Position numbers and translations under genes: made by a program. DNA of 64,000 nucleotides from Rheinheimera sp. SA_1 (GTDB lineage Bacteria > Pseudomonadota > Gammaproteobacteria > Enterobacterales > Alteromonadaceae). A model generated the notes under the pieces. It did not search any database and was not told the DNA's origin. It saw nothing but the letters and a program-made list of their open reading frames with translations. The DNA lies in the NCBI RefSeq assembly GCF_001669775.1, contig NZ_LXWK01000001.1:41465-105464 (forward strand). Direction: 5' to 3'. Of this stretch, positions 38,997 through 48,194 are shown in pieces; position 1 is the first letter of the stretch, and each line of letters begins with the position of its first letter.

Positions 38997-40403
38997 ATGT
39001 CGGACACCCGTGGTTTATCCGCCTGGATGAAGTTGCTGCTCAATCAAAAGCTGCCATCCATTAACAGTGTGGTGATGGAGGTCTGTCAGCTCAATGACAG
39101 CAGTGAAAGTAGTGCTGACGATTTGGCACAAATCATTTTACGTGACGCCAATTTAACATCCAAAGTACTGCGGGTGGCCAATACCGTGCACTACAACCGT
39201 TCCAGTAAACCGGTGCAAACGGTGTCGCGGGCGATAGTGCAGATTGGCTTTATTGAAGTAAAAAACATTACGCTCGCCAGTGTGTTGATTGATAGTTTCC
39301 TATCCGGCAAACCCAAAGCGATGCTCATCCAACGACTTGCCCGGTCTTTTCACGCTGCGGTACAGGCGCGGGCGATGGTACCCAAGTTAGATAGCGACCG
39401 GCGTGAACAGGTATTTATTGCCGCTTTACTGCGCCAGGTGGCCGATTTGGCACTGTTAGCCAGTCAGGAAAGTGCCGCCGAGCAATTTATTGTCGAACGT
39501 GATTTGTACCCTGATGATGAACATGCCATTGCAATGAAATATCTCGGCGTTGGCATTGATACCTTAAATAAAGAACTGATCAAAGAATGGAAACTCGGTG
39601 ATTTATTGCTGGATGCGGTTAGTCCGGTGCATAAATCCGGCACTTTAGCTGGCATAGTCAATCTGGCTGATCAGATAAGTCAGCATATTGAACAAGGTCT
39701 GACATCACCGCAAATGAGCGACCACTGCCAGCAACTGGCGAAAATCTGTCAGCTCAGTCTGGAAGAAAGTCAGCAACAAATTTTACTGATGGCGGACGAA
39801 GCGGCTGCCATCGCCAGCAGTTATGGTGCGGATAAAATTCTGCCGCAATTGCCGGGTCGTCAGCAAATTCTGGAAGCGACAGCGCAGTATGCAGTGACCG
39901 ATCATGAGTTGGTGCGGCATCTGAACTTGTTGTTTAAGTTGTTTCAGCTTGGCGACAATCTGACAAAAATTCTGCATTCGGCGGTGCTTTGTCTACACGA
40001 AGGTGCTGGACTTGCGCGTGTCAGCCTGATGTTGATGGACTATAAAAGTAAGTCGTTCGAACCGCGGTATGTCGCAGGTCGTGACACCTTGCAGTGGCGG
40101 CAGCAGTTAAAAATTGAACTGGATAAGCTGCATAAAGGCGAGTTGCTACATGATTTACTGCTGAAACAACAACCGATTTGGCGGCCTAAAAACACGGCTT
40201 CGCAGCCGCTGGCCGGGCTTGAGGTATTGTTACCGCAGGATGGTGATTGTCTGGTCGCCAGTCTTAAAGTGGAAAAGCGGATCTTTGCGTTGTTTTATGC
40301 TGATGCTGCCGGAAAAGCGGTGACGCCACGACAATTCGCCGAATTTCAGCTGGTGGCAAATACCCTGCAATTAATGCTGCAACAAAATGAAACTGCGGTG
40401 TGA
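38997..40403 (+). CDS. HDOD-domain signalling protein
   Basis: 468 residues. HDOD domain at about 10-210 (LPSINSVVMEVCQLNDSSESSADDLAQIILRDANLTSKVLRVANTVHYNRS is the typical opening; AIVQIGFIEVKNITLASVLID follows). The C-terminal 170 residues look GAF-like (ILHSAVLCLHEGAGLARVSLMLMDYKSKSFEPRYVAG). HDOD proteins are non-catalytic HD-like hubs in motility, biofilm and stress signalling. Stand-alone gene, partner unknown. Confidence 0.8.
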   Translation: MSDTRGLSAWMKLLLNQKLPSINSVVMEVCQLNDSSESSADDLAQIILRDANLTSKVLRVANTVHYNRSSKPVQTVSRAIVQIGFIEVKNITLASVLIDSFLSGKPKAMLIQRLARSFHAAVQARAMVPKLDSDRREQVFIAALLRQVADLALLASQESAAEQFIVERDLYPDDEHAIAMKYLGVGIDTLNKELIKEWKLGDLLLDAVSPVHKSGTLAGIVNLADQISQHIEQGLTSPQMSDHCQQLAKICQLSLEESQQQILLMADEAAAIASSYGADKILPQLPGRQQILEATAQYAVTDHELVRHLNLLFKLFQLGDNLTKILHSAVLCLHEGAGLARVSLMLMDYKSKSFEPRYVAGRDTLQWRQQLKIELDKLHKGELLHDLLLKQQPIWRPKNTASQPLAGLEVLLPQDGDCLVASLKVEKRIFALFYADAAGKAVTPRQFAEFQLVANTLQLMLQQNETAV

Positions 40404-40485
40404 GTTTTTAGCAGCGTCATCTGCTTAAACTAACTATCTGTGAAGATTTCGTCCGCTGTTCACCTGCGATGTGGGAATAAAAAAA

Positions 40486-40508
40486 GGGAGTAGTACCAGG
40501 CTACTCCC
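40486..40508 (-). terminator. Strong hairpin downstream of the HDOD gene
   Basis: GGGAGTAG / CTACTCCC with a 7-nt loop. The T run is on the minus strand, although no minus-strand gene feeds into it; it directly adjoins the ERIC copy at 40523. It may stop either transcript. Confidence 0.45.
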
Positions 40509-40522
40509 AAACTGCAGAAACG

Positions 40523-40650
40523 CATAACCCGCCATCCTTGAAGCTGCAGCTTTGTTGCCGTCACTCGTTCACCACAATCGCATTGGACAACTATGCTCAT
40601 GTGGATGCTCTCGTTAGTCGCCGCGCTGCAACTTCAATGATTTAGGGTAC
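40523..40650 (-). repeat. ERIC/IRU-type intergenic repeat, copy 2
   Basis: Reverse-complement relative of the 19462-19586 element. Read on the minus strand it opens GTACCCTAAATCATTGAAGT, passes GAGCATAGTTGTCCAATGCG, and ends CTTCAAGGATGGCGGGTTA. The central palindrome is more eroded than in copy 1. Confidence 0.7.
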
Positions 40651-40740
40651 AAACACCGTGGATTTCGGATCCTTCCGCAAACCGTGCAAGTACAGTTTGT
40701 CTCCATGACCTAAACACTATACAAGCCCCAAATCCGTATT

Positions 40741-40759
40741 GCAAATGATTCTCATTTAA
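40741..40759. promoter_or_regulatory. Fur-box-like palindrome
   Basis: GCAAATGATTCTCATTTAA, a palindrome AAATGA-TTC-TCATTT matching the 19-bp Fur consensus at about 12 positions. It precedes the small membrane protein gene by about 90 bp. Confidence 0.45.
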
Positions 40760-40849
40760 AATATGCTGTTTTTAACGACAACAAGGTCTCCATTAGGCAG
40801 CAACCAGGCTGCACAGGTGTGGGTTGTTGTTAAAACAGGGAGTTGCCTC

Positions 40850-41041
40850 GTGTTCAGTTCAACCAATCCGCTGCTATTGATGTGGCTGCAATTAGGCTGG
40901 ATGTTGTTACCTGCCGGCTTGTTGATGGTGATTGATTACTGGTTATATCAATCGCTGGACAGGCGGGTCTGTTTGTTGGCCATCTTGCTGGTTTTGTTAC
41001 TATTGTGTTGTGGTTTTTACCAGTGGCGTGCCGGTTTTTGA
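40850..41041 (+). CDS. Small two-helix membrane protein
   Basis: 63 residues from GTG 40850, chosen because AGGGAG lies 7 nt upstream; an ATG at 40763 in frame has no such site. Two hydrophobic helices (LLLMWLQLGWMLLPAGLLMVI and VCLLAILLVLLLLCCGFYQW). A Fur-box-like site upstream suggests iron-responsive expression. No family recognised. It is followed by the large sensor kinase after 64 bp. Confidence 0.55.
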   Translation: MFSSTNPLLLMWLQLGWMLLPAGLLMVIDYWLYQSLDRRVCLLAILLVLLLLCCGFYQWRAGF

Positions 41042-41105
41042 ACAGCTATTGCAGCGTTGTCAAAAAGCATCAATACTAGGCCTTAAACTCGCCTGACCGG
41101 AAAAA

Positions 41106-44100
41106 ATGCTGATGCTGTGGGAACCTGGGTGGTTGTTACGCTGCTGGTTGTTGATGTCGTTGCTGGCGCCCATGCTGGTCAATGCTGTTTCACCCCACAA
41201 TTTGCCGTCGCAGGAAAGTTCTGCCGCTTTATCACTTCACAATGTTGCAACTACAACTACAACTCCAGCCTCGGTTGAAGTTTACAGCCGTTTTATGCAA
41301 CTCGGCCGGCAACACCCGTTTTTATCCCAGGCCACAGCTTTGGTGCAGGATGCACAAGGATTTTTGTGGATTGGCACTCAACATGGTCTGTACCGGTATG
41401 ACGGCCAGGTGGTGGAAATTTTCCGCGCCGATCCGACCGATGCCAACAGCTTGTCCTCAGACTGGATTTCTAGCTTAATGCTGGACCGCCGCGGTCAGCT
41501 GTGGGTAGGTACCCGCTACGGCGGACTGAATTTATTTGACCCGGCCACCGAGCGTTTCAGCCGGATTGCCATTCCGCGCTCGCAAGGCATAGTGCAGCAG
41601 GTCGAAATTAGCGCTTTGTATCAGGATAAAAATCTGCAGATTTGGGTTGGTACCTTTGGCGCCGGTTTATATCGCTGGCAGGCAGAAAATCAGCAGCTGG
41701 AACTGGTACAACTGCCCGCGGCCGCCCGCGAAATTGATGGTTTGTTTATCAACAGCCTGCTGCTCGATGATGAAGGCTATTTGTGGATCGGCACCGGCAG
41801 TGCGCCACTGCGAAACCGGGGTCAGAATAAAGGCGGCGCTTTGCGCTGGCATCCGCAGCGGCTGGATAAACAGTTATTTAGTGTCGACAATTCCGCCCTA
41901 AAAGTGGCAGCAGTCACCACCATCAAGATGGATGCAACCGGCCAAATCTGGTTAACAAGCTATGGCGGCGGTTTGCTGAAGTATCAGCAAAGCAGCCAGA
42001 AATTGCAGGTGGTTGCGCAACAACCGGAACTTTTGAAAAACGGATTGCTGACGGATTTATGGTTTGGCAAGGACGGCGGTCTGTGGATCAGCAGTTATGA
42101 CCATGGGCTCTGGTATTTGCCGGCCCCGGACCAACCCTGGCAACAGTTTCGTGCCAATCCGATTGTCGCGCATCAAATTCAGAGCAATAACCTGACGGGT
42201 TTATGGCTGGATAATCAGCAAACATTGTGGGTGAAAAGCCCGGCTGGTATTTACGGCTTGTCGGCCATCGCCCAAAAAGTTCGGAATTTGCCGGTGGATC
42301 CGAATAACCCGGCGTTGTTGGCGCACAATGACGTGTTTGGTATGTCGCATAAATCCGGCCAAACCTACTGGTTGGCCAACCGCGATGCCGGTGTCGCTGA
42401 AGCTGATTTAACCACTGCGACGGTTAAGCGCTGGCCCATCCGGCTGGCGCAGCCACAAGAAAAAATGCCAACGCTGGTGCGACAGGTGCTGCAAGACCAC
42501 CTCGGGGTGGTATGGATTGGCACCGATTCCGGTTTATTCCAGCTGGATCAGAGTACCGGCCTGTGGCAACGGTACTTGCTGACCGATGCCGACGTACAGC
42601 CGCATATTGGCGTGTTGTATCAGGATGCGCTCAACCGGTTTTGGGTCGGCACCCGTGGCGAAGGTTTGTTTTTGCTCGATGGCAGTACCAAAAAACAATT
42701 CCGTCAGGATCTAGCCTCCGATATAGGACTAGCCAGCGACACCATCAGCACCATGCGGGCCGACGAGCACAACGATTTATGGATAGGTTACGCCGATCAG
42801 GGTCTGTCCAGACTGGAGTTACCAAGCGGTAAAGTGCAGAGCTGGCGCGAAGGCACTCAGAGTGCGGCCGGCCTGCGTTTTAATGGTATTCAGCTGATTT
42901 ATCCCGAAGGTGGTGAGTTGTGGATCCGAGCCGGCAATGTCAATCACCGGGTGCTGCGCAGTAAAGACGAACCAAAGAAAATCGAAGGATTTAAAGCCTA
43001 TGTTGGCAGCGATGATGCGGATATTTATCTGCGTAAAGCGCCAAATTTTTTGTGGTTGTACCGCACCCAGCTGCAGAACCAGGATTTAGTCCAGTTTAAC
43101 GAAGCTCATGGTTTTCAAGTGACCACCTGGATTGGTTCATGGCTGGTTAGGCAGGATGGCCAGCATCTGCGGGGTGGGAATCAGGGGCTGGATTATTTTT
43201 ATCCGGCTAAATTTTTGCTGCATCAGGAACCATTGGTCGTTCGATTGACCGGTTTTAATGTGTTTAACAAAAAAGTCCGGCCGGCGCAGGATCAAAAAAG
43301 TGTTTTACAGCGGGCGATTGGTTATGCCAGCGAAGTGCGGCTGAACTACGAACAGGACATGTTTACGCTGCAGTTTTCGGCACTGGATTTTGTGCAGCCA
43401 GGACAGACCCGCTATCGCTACCGGCTGTCGGGTTTTGACCGTGACTGGATTGAAACCGATGCCAGCAGCCGTCAGGCCACCTATACCCGGTTAGCACCGG
43501 GCGATTATCAGTTTGAAGTGATGGCGCGCAGGCCAGGTCAGAGCTGGCCAGCCGATGGTGCAACACGGGTGCTGGTTAAAATTCTGCCACCCTGGTGGTT
43601 AACCTGGTGGGCGAAAATCGCCGCTGCGTTGCTGACCTTTGGTGCGATCTGGGCTTTCCTGCACTTTCGGCTGCGCAATGAACGGCAAACCCGCAACTGG
43701 CTGGAGCAAGTGGTCAGCAGCCGTACTGCCGAATTACAGACCCAAAATCAGGCGCTGGCGGAATCGTACCGCGATATGACTTTGCTGCAGATGTTGGCCA
43801 AGCAAATCACCGCGTCCTTGGATCTGCAGGAAATTCTGTTTTTGTGCCATAAAAGCCTGAATGAAATCATGGATGTCCATGTGCTGGCGATCGGTATCTT
43901 CCGCCCGGAAACTCAGAGCCTGGAATTTAGTCACTGGCTGGAAAATGGCCGCTTGATGGAGCCCTTCGAGTTGAAGTTGCAGCCTGAAGTGAATCTGGCA
44001 TCAGTCAGCTTTAATCAGCAGCGCGAAATAAACATTCAGCAACGTGAGCAGTTTTTACAATATCTGCCGGAAATCCCACCGCCGATTAATGGTGCGCCGA

Positions 44101-45047
44101 TGCAATCGGTGTTGTATTTCCCGTTGGTGGTGGATGGTGAACACATTGGTTGTTTAAGCCTACAAAGTCCAAGAGTGGAAGCTTTTGCGCCCCAGCAGAC
44201 CAATTTGGTACGGACTCTCGCCAGCAATATCGCCATTGCCGTGGCGAACGCACAAATCGTCGCGCGGCTGCAACAAACGCAGCAACAGCTGGTGATGCAG
44301 GAAAAAATGGCATCGTTGGGCGGTTTAGTGGCGGGTGTGGCGCATGAAGTAAATACGCCGCTTGGCATTTGTGTCACAGCTGCCAGTCATTTACAGCTTG
44401 AACTTTCTGCGATCACTTTGGCGCATCAGCAGCGCAAATTGCTGGTGCCAGAGTTTGAACGTTTCCTGGAAACCGCCAATACCGCCGCTTTGATGCTGAC
44501 GCAAAACACCGAACGGGCGGCGGCACTGATCAATAGCTTTAAGCAGGTCGCAGTAGATAAGTCGGCGATTAGTCTGCGTGAATTTGATGTGGCGGAGTAC
44601 TTAAAAGAAGTGATCCGATCGTTGCAGCCGGAGCTGAACCGGCGGCAATGTCAGCTGCAACTGTTATCAGACCCTGGCATTACTTTATATGCAGATGCCG
44701 GCTCGCTGGCGCAATTACTGACCCATTTGGTGATGAATTCGCTGCAACACGGTTTTACCGCGGAGATGCGCGTGCCACCGCTGATTGAGCTCAAAGTACA
44801 AAAAACGCCGGCGCACATTCAGCTGGAATACCGTGACAATGGTTGTGGTATGAGCGCAGATACGCTCAAACGGTTATTCGACCCGTTTTTCACTACCAAA
44901 CGCAGTGAAGGCAATAGCGGTTTAGGCGCGCATATTGTCTACAATCTGGTGACAGCACAGCTCAACGGCAGCATTTACGCCAGCAGTGAGCCAGGTCAGG
45001 GTTTGTATTACCGGATTTTATTGCCACAGCTGCGACGGCCTGATTAA
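41106..45047 (+). CDS. Giant sensor kinase: beta-propeller, Y_Y_Y, GAF, histidine kinase
   Basis: 1313 residues. Signal/anchor peptide, then a periplasmic two-component regulator propeller (about 65-720) with many repeats of the type GFLWIGTQHGLYRYD, GQLWVGTRYGGLNLFD, GVVWIGTDSGLFQLD; a Y_Y_Y domain (about 740-820: RYRYRLSGFDRDWIE); a transmembrane helix near 835-855; a GAF domain (about 905-1060); and a kinase core with phospho-His H1080 in VAGVAHEVNTPLGI and a HATPase (MNSLQHGF, YRDNGCGM, GNSGLGAHIV). Hybrid propeller kinases usually sense carbohydrate, but this one has no receiver or DNA-binding domain fused and no response regulator beside it. Target unknown. Confidence 0.9.
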   Translation: MLMLWEPGWLLRCWLLMSLLAPMLVNAVSPHNLPSQESSAALSLHNVATTTTTPASVEVYSRFMQLGRQHPFLSQATALVQDAQGFLWIGTQHGLYRYDGQVVEIFRADPTDANSLSSDWISSLMLDRRGQLWVGTRYGGLNLFDPATERFSRIAIPRSQGIVQQVEISALYQDKNLQIWVGTFGAGLYRWQAENQQLELVQLPAAAREIDGLFINSLLLDDEGYLWIGTGSAPLRNRGQNKGGALRWHPQRLDKQLFSVDNSALKVAAVTTIKMDATGQIWLTSYGGGLLKYQQSSQKLQVVAQQPELLKNGLLTDLWFGKDGGLWISSYDHGLWYLPAPDQPWQQFRANPIVAHQIQSNNLTGLWLDNQQTLWVKSPAGIYGLSAIAQKVRNLPVDPNNPALLAHNDVFGMSHKSGQTYWLANRDAGVAEADLTTATVKRWPIRLAQPQEKMPTLVRQVLQDHLGVVWIGTDSGLFQLDQSTGLWQRYLLTDADVQPHIGVLYQDALNRFWVGTRGEGLFLLDGSTKKQFRQDLASDIGLASDTISTMRADEHNDLWIGYADQGLSRLELPSGKVQSWREGTQSAAGLRFNGIQLIYPEGGELWIRAGNVNHRVLRSKDEPKKIEGFKAYVGSDDADIYLRKAPNFLWLYRTQLQNQDLVQFNEAHGFQVTTWIGSWLVRQDGQHLRGGNQGLDYFYPAKFLLHQEPLVVRLTGFNVFNKKVRPAQDQKSVLQRAIGYASEVRLNYEQDMFTLQFSALDFVQPGQTRYRYRLSGFDRDWIETDASSRQATYTRLAPGDYQFEVMARRPGQSWPADGATRVLVKILPPWWLTWWAKIAAALLTFGAIWAFLHFRLRNERQTRNWLEQVVSSRTAELQTQNQALAESYRDMTLLQMLAKQITASLDLQEILFLCHKSLNEIMDVHVLAIGIFRPETQSLEFSHWLENGRLMEPFELKLQPEVNLASVSFNQQREINIQQREQFLQYLPEIPPPINGAPMQSVLYFPLVVDGEHIGCLSLQSPRVEAFAPQQTNLVRTLASNIAIAVANAQIVARLQQTQQQLVMQEKMASLGGLVAGVAHEVNTPLGICVTAASHLQLELSAITLAHQQRKLLVPEFERFLETANTAALMLTQNTERAAALINSFKQVAVDKSAISLREFDVAEYLKEVIRSLQPELNRRQCQLQLLSDPGITLYADAGSLAQLLTHLVMNSLQHGFTAEMRVPPLIELKVQKTPAHIQLEYRDNGCGMSADTLKRLFDPFFTTKRSEGNSGLGAHIVYNLVTAQLNGSIYASSEPGQGLYYRILLPQLRRPD

Positions 45048-45118
45048 TCGTGCTGCCGCTGCTGGTGAATAATTGCACCAAATCTGCAGCGCAAAGCCGA
45101 TATTTTGATTGCAATTAT

Positions 45119-45187
45119 CTTTCGAGTGTCTAAAATGCCTTTCGAAATGATTGAATATCTTTCGAAACGAAACTTTAAGTTCGAAAT
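45119..45187. promoter_or_regulatory. Tandem 20-bp-phased TTTCGA operator array
   Basis: CTTTCGA occurs at 45119, 45139 and 45159, precisely 20 bp apart, and a fourth TTCGAAAT follows at 45180 (19 bp). Two of the sites extend to TTTCGAAA palindromes. Helically phased direct repeats 40-110 bp ahead of the DeoR-type gene are the expected operator for that protein family, implying autoregulation and control of glmS. Confidence 0.7.
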
Positions 45188-45229
45188 CTTTAGTTTAGAA
45201 CATTAGCTTCAAATCATTAAGCGGATAGC

Positions 45230-46021
45230 ATGAACAAACGGAACACCCAACAACGTCGTCGCGCTATTGTCGAATTACTGACCCAACAAGGGGAAGTGAG
45301 TGTCGACGAGCTTGCTATGCGTTTTGCTACCTCTGAAGTGACCATTCGTAAAGATTTAACCGCGCTTGAGCACACTGGTTTGTTGCTGCGCAAATACGGT
45401 GGTGCGGTGTCATTGCCGCAAGAACTGATGACCGAAGCCGTGGTTGAACGAATTTCAGCCAGAAAACAGGCTCTTGCCAAAGCTGCAGCCGGGTTAATCC
45501 GCGACCACTACCGCATTATTATTGATAGCGGCAGCACCACCGCTGCTTTGTTACCAGAATTATCCAACAAACAAGGTTTGGTGGTGATGACCAACTCGCT
45601 GTTTATCGCCAACAGCCTGCGTGAGCTTGAACACGAACCCAAATTACTGATGACCGGCGGCAGCTGGGACGCGCAGTCTGAGTCCTTTCAGGGCCAGCTG
45701 GCGGAACAGGTGCTGCGCGCCTATGATTTTGACCAACTGTTTATCGGCGCCGATGGCATCGATTTACAACGCGGCACCACCACCTTTAACGAACTGACCA
45801 GCTTAAGCCGGGTGATGGCGGAAGTGGCACGCGAAGTGGTGGTGATGGTTGAATCCGATAAAATCGGCCGCAAAATCCATAATTTAGAACTGCCGTGGAC
45901 GTCGATTAAAATCCTGGTAACAGACGATAAGTTACCCGACACGGCAAAACGGCAAATAGAACAGCAGGGGGTCAAAGTGATTTGTGCCCCTGTCCAACCC
46001 AATACGGATAAACCGGAGTAA
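45230..46021 (+). CDS. DeoR/GlpR-family transcriptional regulator of glmS
   Basis: 263 residues: N-terminal DeoR helix-turn-helix ([39 protein letters not shown]) and a C-terminal sugar-phosphate sensing domain with [46 protein letters not shown]. Two bases separate it from glmS, so it is co-transcribed; such DeoR proteins next to glmS respond to amino-sugar phosphates by inference. Operator candidates sit directly upstream. Confidence 0.85.
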   Translation: MNKRNTQQRRRAIVELLTQQGEVSVDELAMRFATSEVTIRKDLTALEHTGLLLRKYGGAVSLPQELMTEAVVERISARKQALAKAAAGLIRDHYRIIIDSGSTTAALLPELSNKQGLVVMTNSLFIANSLRELEHEPKLLMTGGSWDAQSESFQGQLAEQVLRAYDFDQLFIGADGIDLQRGTTTFNELTSLSRVMAEVAREVVVMVESDKIGRKIHNLELPWTSIKILVTDDKLPDTAKRQIEQQGVKVICAPVQPNTDKPE

Positions 46022-46023
46022 AT

Positions 46024-47853
46024 ATGTGTGGAATAGTCGGCGCTGTAGCGCAACGTGATGTGGTAGAAATTCTGGTCGAAGGTTTACGTCGCCTGGAATA
46101 CCGTGGTTATGATTCAGCCGGTGTGGCCGTGATCAGCAACAGCGGCGAATTACAACGTCTGCGCCGTTTAGGCAAAGTCAAAGAACTGTCTGATGCGGTG
46201 AAATTAACGCCAACCCCAGGCGGCACCGGTATTGCGCACACCCGTTGGGCTACCCATGGTGAGCCATCTGAGCGCAACGCGCACCCGCATGTTTCGGAAA
46301 AAATCTCGGTAGTTCACAACGGCATCATCGAAAACCATGGCCCGCTGCGCGAAATGCTGAAAGGCAAAGGTTATGTGTTTAATTCTGACACAGACACCGA
46401 AGTCATTGCGCATTTAGTCGAAGAAGAATTAAAAACTTCAGAATCATTGTTAGCTGCAGTGCAAAAAGCGGTGAAACAATTCAACGGTGCTTATGGCACC
46501 GTGTTGATGGACCAAACTGATCCAAGCAGGTTAGTGGTGGCGCGTTCAGGCAGCCCGCTGGTGATTGGTTTAGGCATTGGCGAAAATTTTATCGCTTCTG
46601 ATCAGCTGGCATTATTGCCGGTGACCCGTCGTTTTATGTTTTTAGAAGAAGGCGACGTGGCGGAAATTACCCGCACCACAGTTCGCATTTTTGATAAAAA
46701 CGGTGCGCCGGTGGAGCGCGTGGCGCATGAATCGAACGTCAGTTATGACGCCGGTGACAAAGGCCAATACCGCCACTTTATGCTCAAAGAAATCTACGAG
46801 CAGCCATTTGCCATCAACAACACGCTGGAAGGCCGCTTAAATGCCGAATCCGTGCTGGACGAAACCTTTGGTAATGGTGCGGCTGAGCTGTTCAAAAAAG
46901 TAAAACACGTACAGATCGTCGCTTGTGGTACTTCTTACCACTCAGGTATGGTCGCGCGTTACTGGTTAGAATCGCTGGGCGGCATTTCCTGTAACGTCGA
47001 AATCGCTTCAGAATTCCGTTACCGCAAATCTTTTGTCCAGCCAAACAGTCTGTTGGTCAGCATTTCGCAATCAGGCGAAACCGCCGATACATTGGCCGCG
47101 CTGCGTCTGGCGAAAGAAGCCGGTTATGTCGGTAGCTTAACCATTTGTAACGTGGCTGGCTCTTCCTTGGTACGTGAATCAGATTTAGCCTTTATGACCC
47201 GCGCTGGTGCTGAAATCGGCGTAGCTTCGACCAAAGCTTTCACCACGCAGTTGGTTGGCCTGGCAATGTTGACGCTGGCGATTGGTAAATACAACGGTTT
47301 AACCGCTGCCCAGCAAAAAGACATGGTCGAAGCGCTGCGCTCATTACCAGCCAAGTTAGAGCAAACGCTGGAACTGGCTGGCAGCATTGAAAAGCTGGCA
47401 GAAGAATTTGCCGACAAGCACAATTCACTGTTCTTAGGCCGTGGCGATCAATACCCAATCGCAATGGAAGGCGCGCTGAAACTGAAAGAAATTTCCTACA
47501 TCCACGCCGAAGCCTACGCCGCCGGCGAGTTGAAACACGGCCCACTGGCGCTGATTGACGCACAAATGCCAATCATCGTGGTCGCACCAAACAACGAACT
47601 GTTAGAGAAGCTGCAGTCGAACGTTGAAGAAGTCCGCGCCCGCGGCGGCATCCTGTACGTCTTCGCCGACGCCGATGCCCACTTTAAATCTGACGCTACC
47701 CAGCGCGTCGTGAACGTACCCCACGTCCACCCGCTGATTGCACCGATTATCTATACGATTCCGCTGCAGTTATTGAGCTACTACGTCGCCATCATCAAAG
47801 GCACCGATGTAGACCAGCCGCGGAATTTGGCGAAGTCGGTAACTGTTGAGTAA
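46024..47853 (+). CDS. glmS: Glutamine-fructose-6-phosphate aminotransferase
   Basis: 609 residues. Makes glucosamine-6-phosphate for cell-wall synthesis. N-terminal glutaminase domain with catalytic Cys2 ([13 protein letters not shown]), [10 protein letters not shown] and HNGIIENH; two SIS isomerase domains ([70 protein letters not shown]); C-terminal [31 protein letters not shown], the conserved tail that TnsD of Tn7 recognises. Its end is the attachment site used by the transposon that follows. Confidence 0.97.
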   Translation: MCGIVGAVAQRDVVEILVEGLRRLEYRGYDSAGVAVISNSGELQRLRRLGKVKELSDAVKLTPTPGGTGIAHTRWATHGEPSERNAHPHVSEKISVVHNGIIENHGPLREMLKGKGYVFNSDTDTEVIAHLVEEELKTSESLLAAVQKAVKQFNGAYGTVLMDQTDPSRLVVARSGSPLVIGLGIGENFIASDQLALLPVTRRFMFLEEGDVAEITRTTVRIFDKNGAPVERVAHESNVSYDAGDKGQYRHFMLKEIYEQPFAINNTLEGRLNAESVLDETFGNGAAELFKKVKHVQIVACGTSYHSGMVARYWLESLGGISCNVEIASEFRYRKSFVQPNSLLVSISQSGETADTLAALRLAKEAGYVGSLTICNVAGSSLVRESDLAFMTRAGAEIGVASTKAFTTQLVGLAMLTLAIGKYNGLTAAQQKDMVEALRSLPAKLEQTLELAGSIEKLAEEFADKHNSLFLGRGDQYPIAMEGALKLKEISYIHAEAYAAGELKHGPLALIDAQMPIIVVAPNNELLEKLQSNVEEVRARGGILYVFADADAHFKSDATQRVVNVPHVHPLIAPIIYTIPLQLLSYYVAIIKGTDVDQPRNLAKSVTVE

Positions 47854-47877
47854 GCTGAGCACAGTCGGAACTGATTT
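47798..47877 (+). other. attTn7 site at the end of glmS
   Basis: The final 55 bp of glmS plus 24 bp beyond the stop. The last glmS codons are the region bound by TnsD in known Tn7 systems; insertion has occurred after GATTT (47873-47877), which is the usual distance of about 25 bp past the stop. Confidence 0.85.
47873..47877 (+). repeat. Target-site duplication, glmS side (GATTT)
   Basis: GATTT immediately before the terminal TGT of the transposon. The identical 5-mer follows the terminal ACA at 63559-63563. Confidence 0.8.
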
Positions 47878-47884
47878 TGTGGGG

Positions 47885-47940
47885 TGAAAATAAAGTTTCA
47901 CCCCACAAAATAAAGTCCCATCATTGAAAATAAAGTTTCA
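47885..47940 (+). promoter_or_regulatory. TnsB-like binding sites at the right end, three with 20-bp period
   Basis: TGAAAATAAAGTTTCA at 47885-47900 and again at 47925-47940, with CACAAAATAAAGTCCCA at 47904-47920 between; the three are spaced 20 bp. Closely packed repeats are typical of a Tn7 right end. The core AAAATAAAGT is related to, but distinct from, the ACAAAATAGT of Tn7 itself. Confidence 0.8.
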
Positions 47941-48080
47941 TCACGCCATCTTCCCTTTCTGGAAAAATAGCCTTTCGCCATTTAGGCCCAACTACAGCAT
48001 GGGCGATTACTAATATGTCACTTGACAAAAATCCATTCTGTAATACTCTAAAAAAAGCGCTTCCACTTAAGCGTGTTTCA

Positions 48081-48094
48081 CGCCTACATAGGCG
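48081..48094. repeat. Palindrome upstream of the HNH cargo gene
   Basis: CGCCTACATAGGCG, extended by TTTCA/GAAA flanks. A candidate operator, 100 bp before the 48195 start. The remaining stretch 47941-48194 shows no other gene. Confidence 0.4.
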
Positions 48095-48194
48095 AAATCC
48101 GGTTTTGGATATAGTGATTCAAATATATCAACTAGAACATGCATTAGCATGGTTTTGATAATAGGCGTGGTCATTGCCATGATGGAGATAATGT

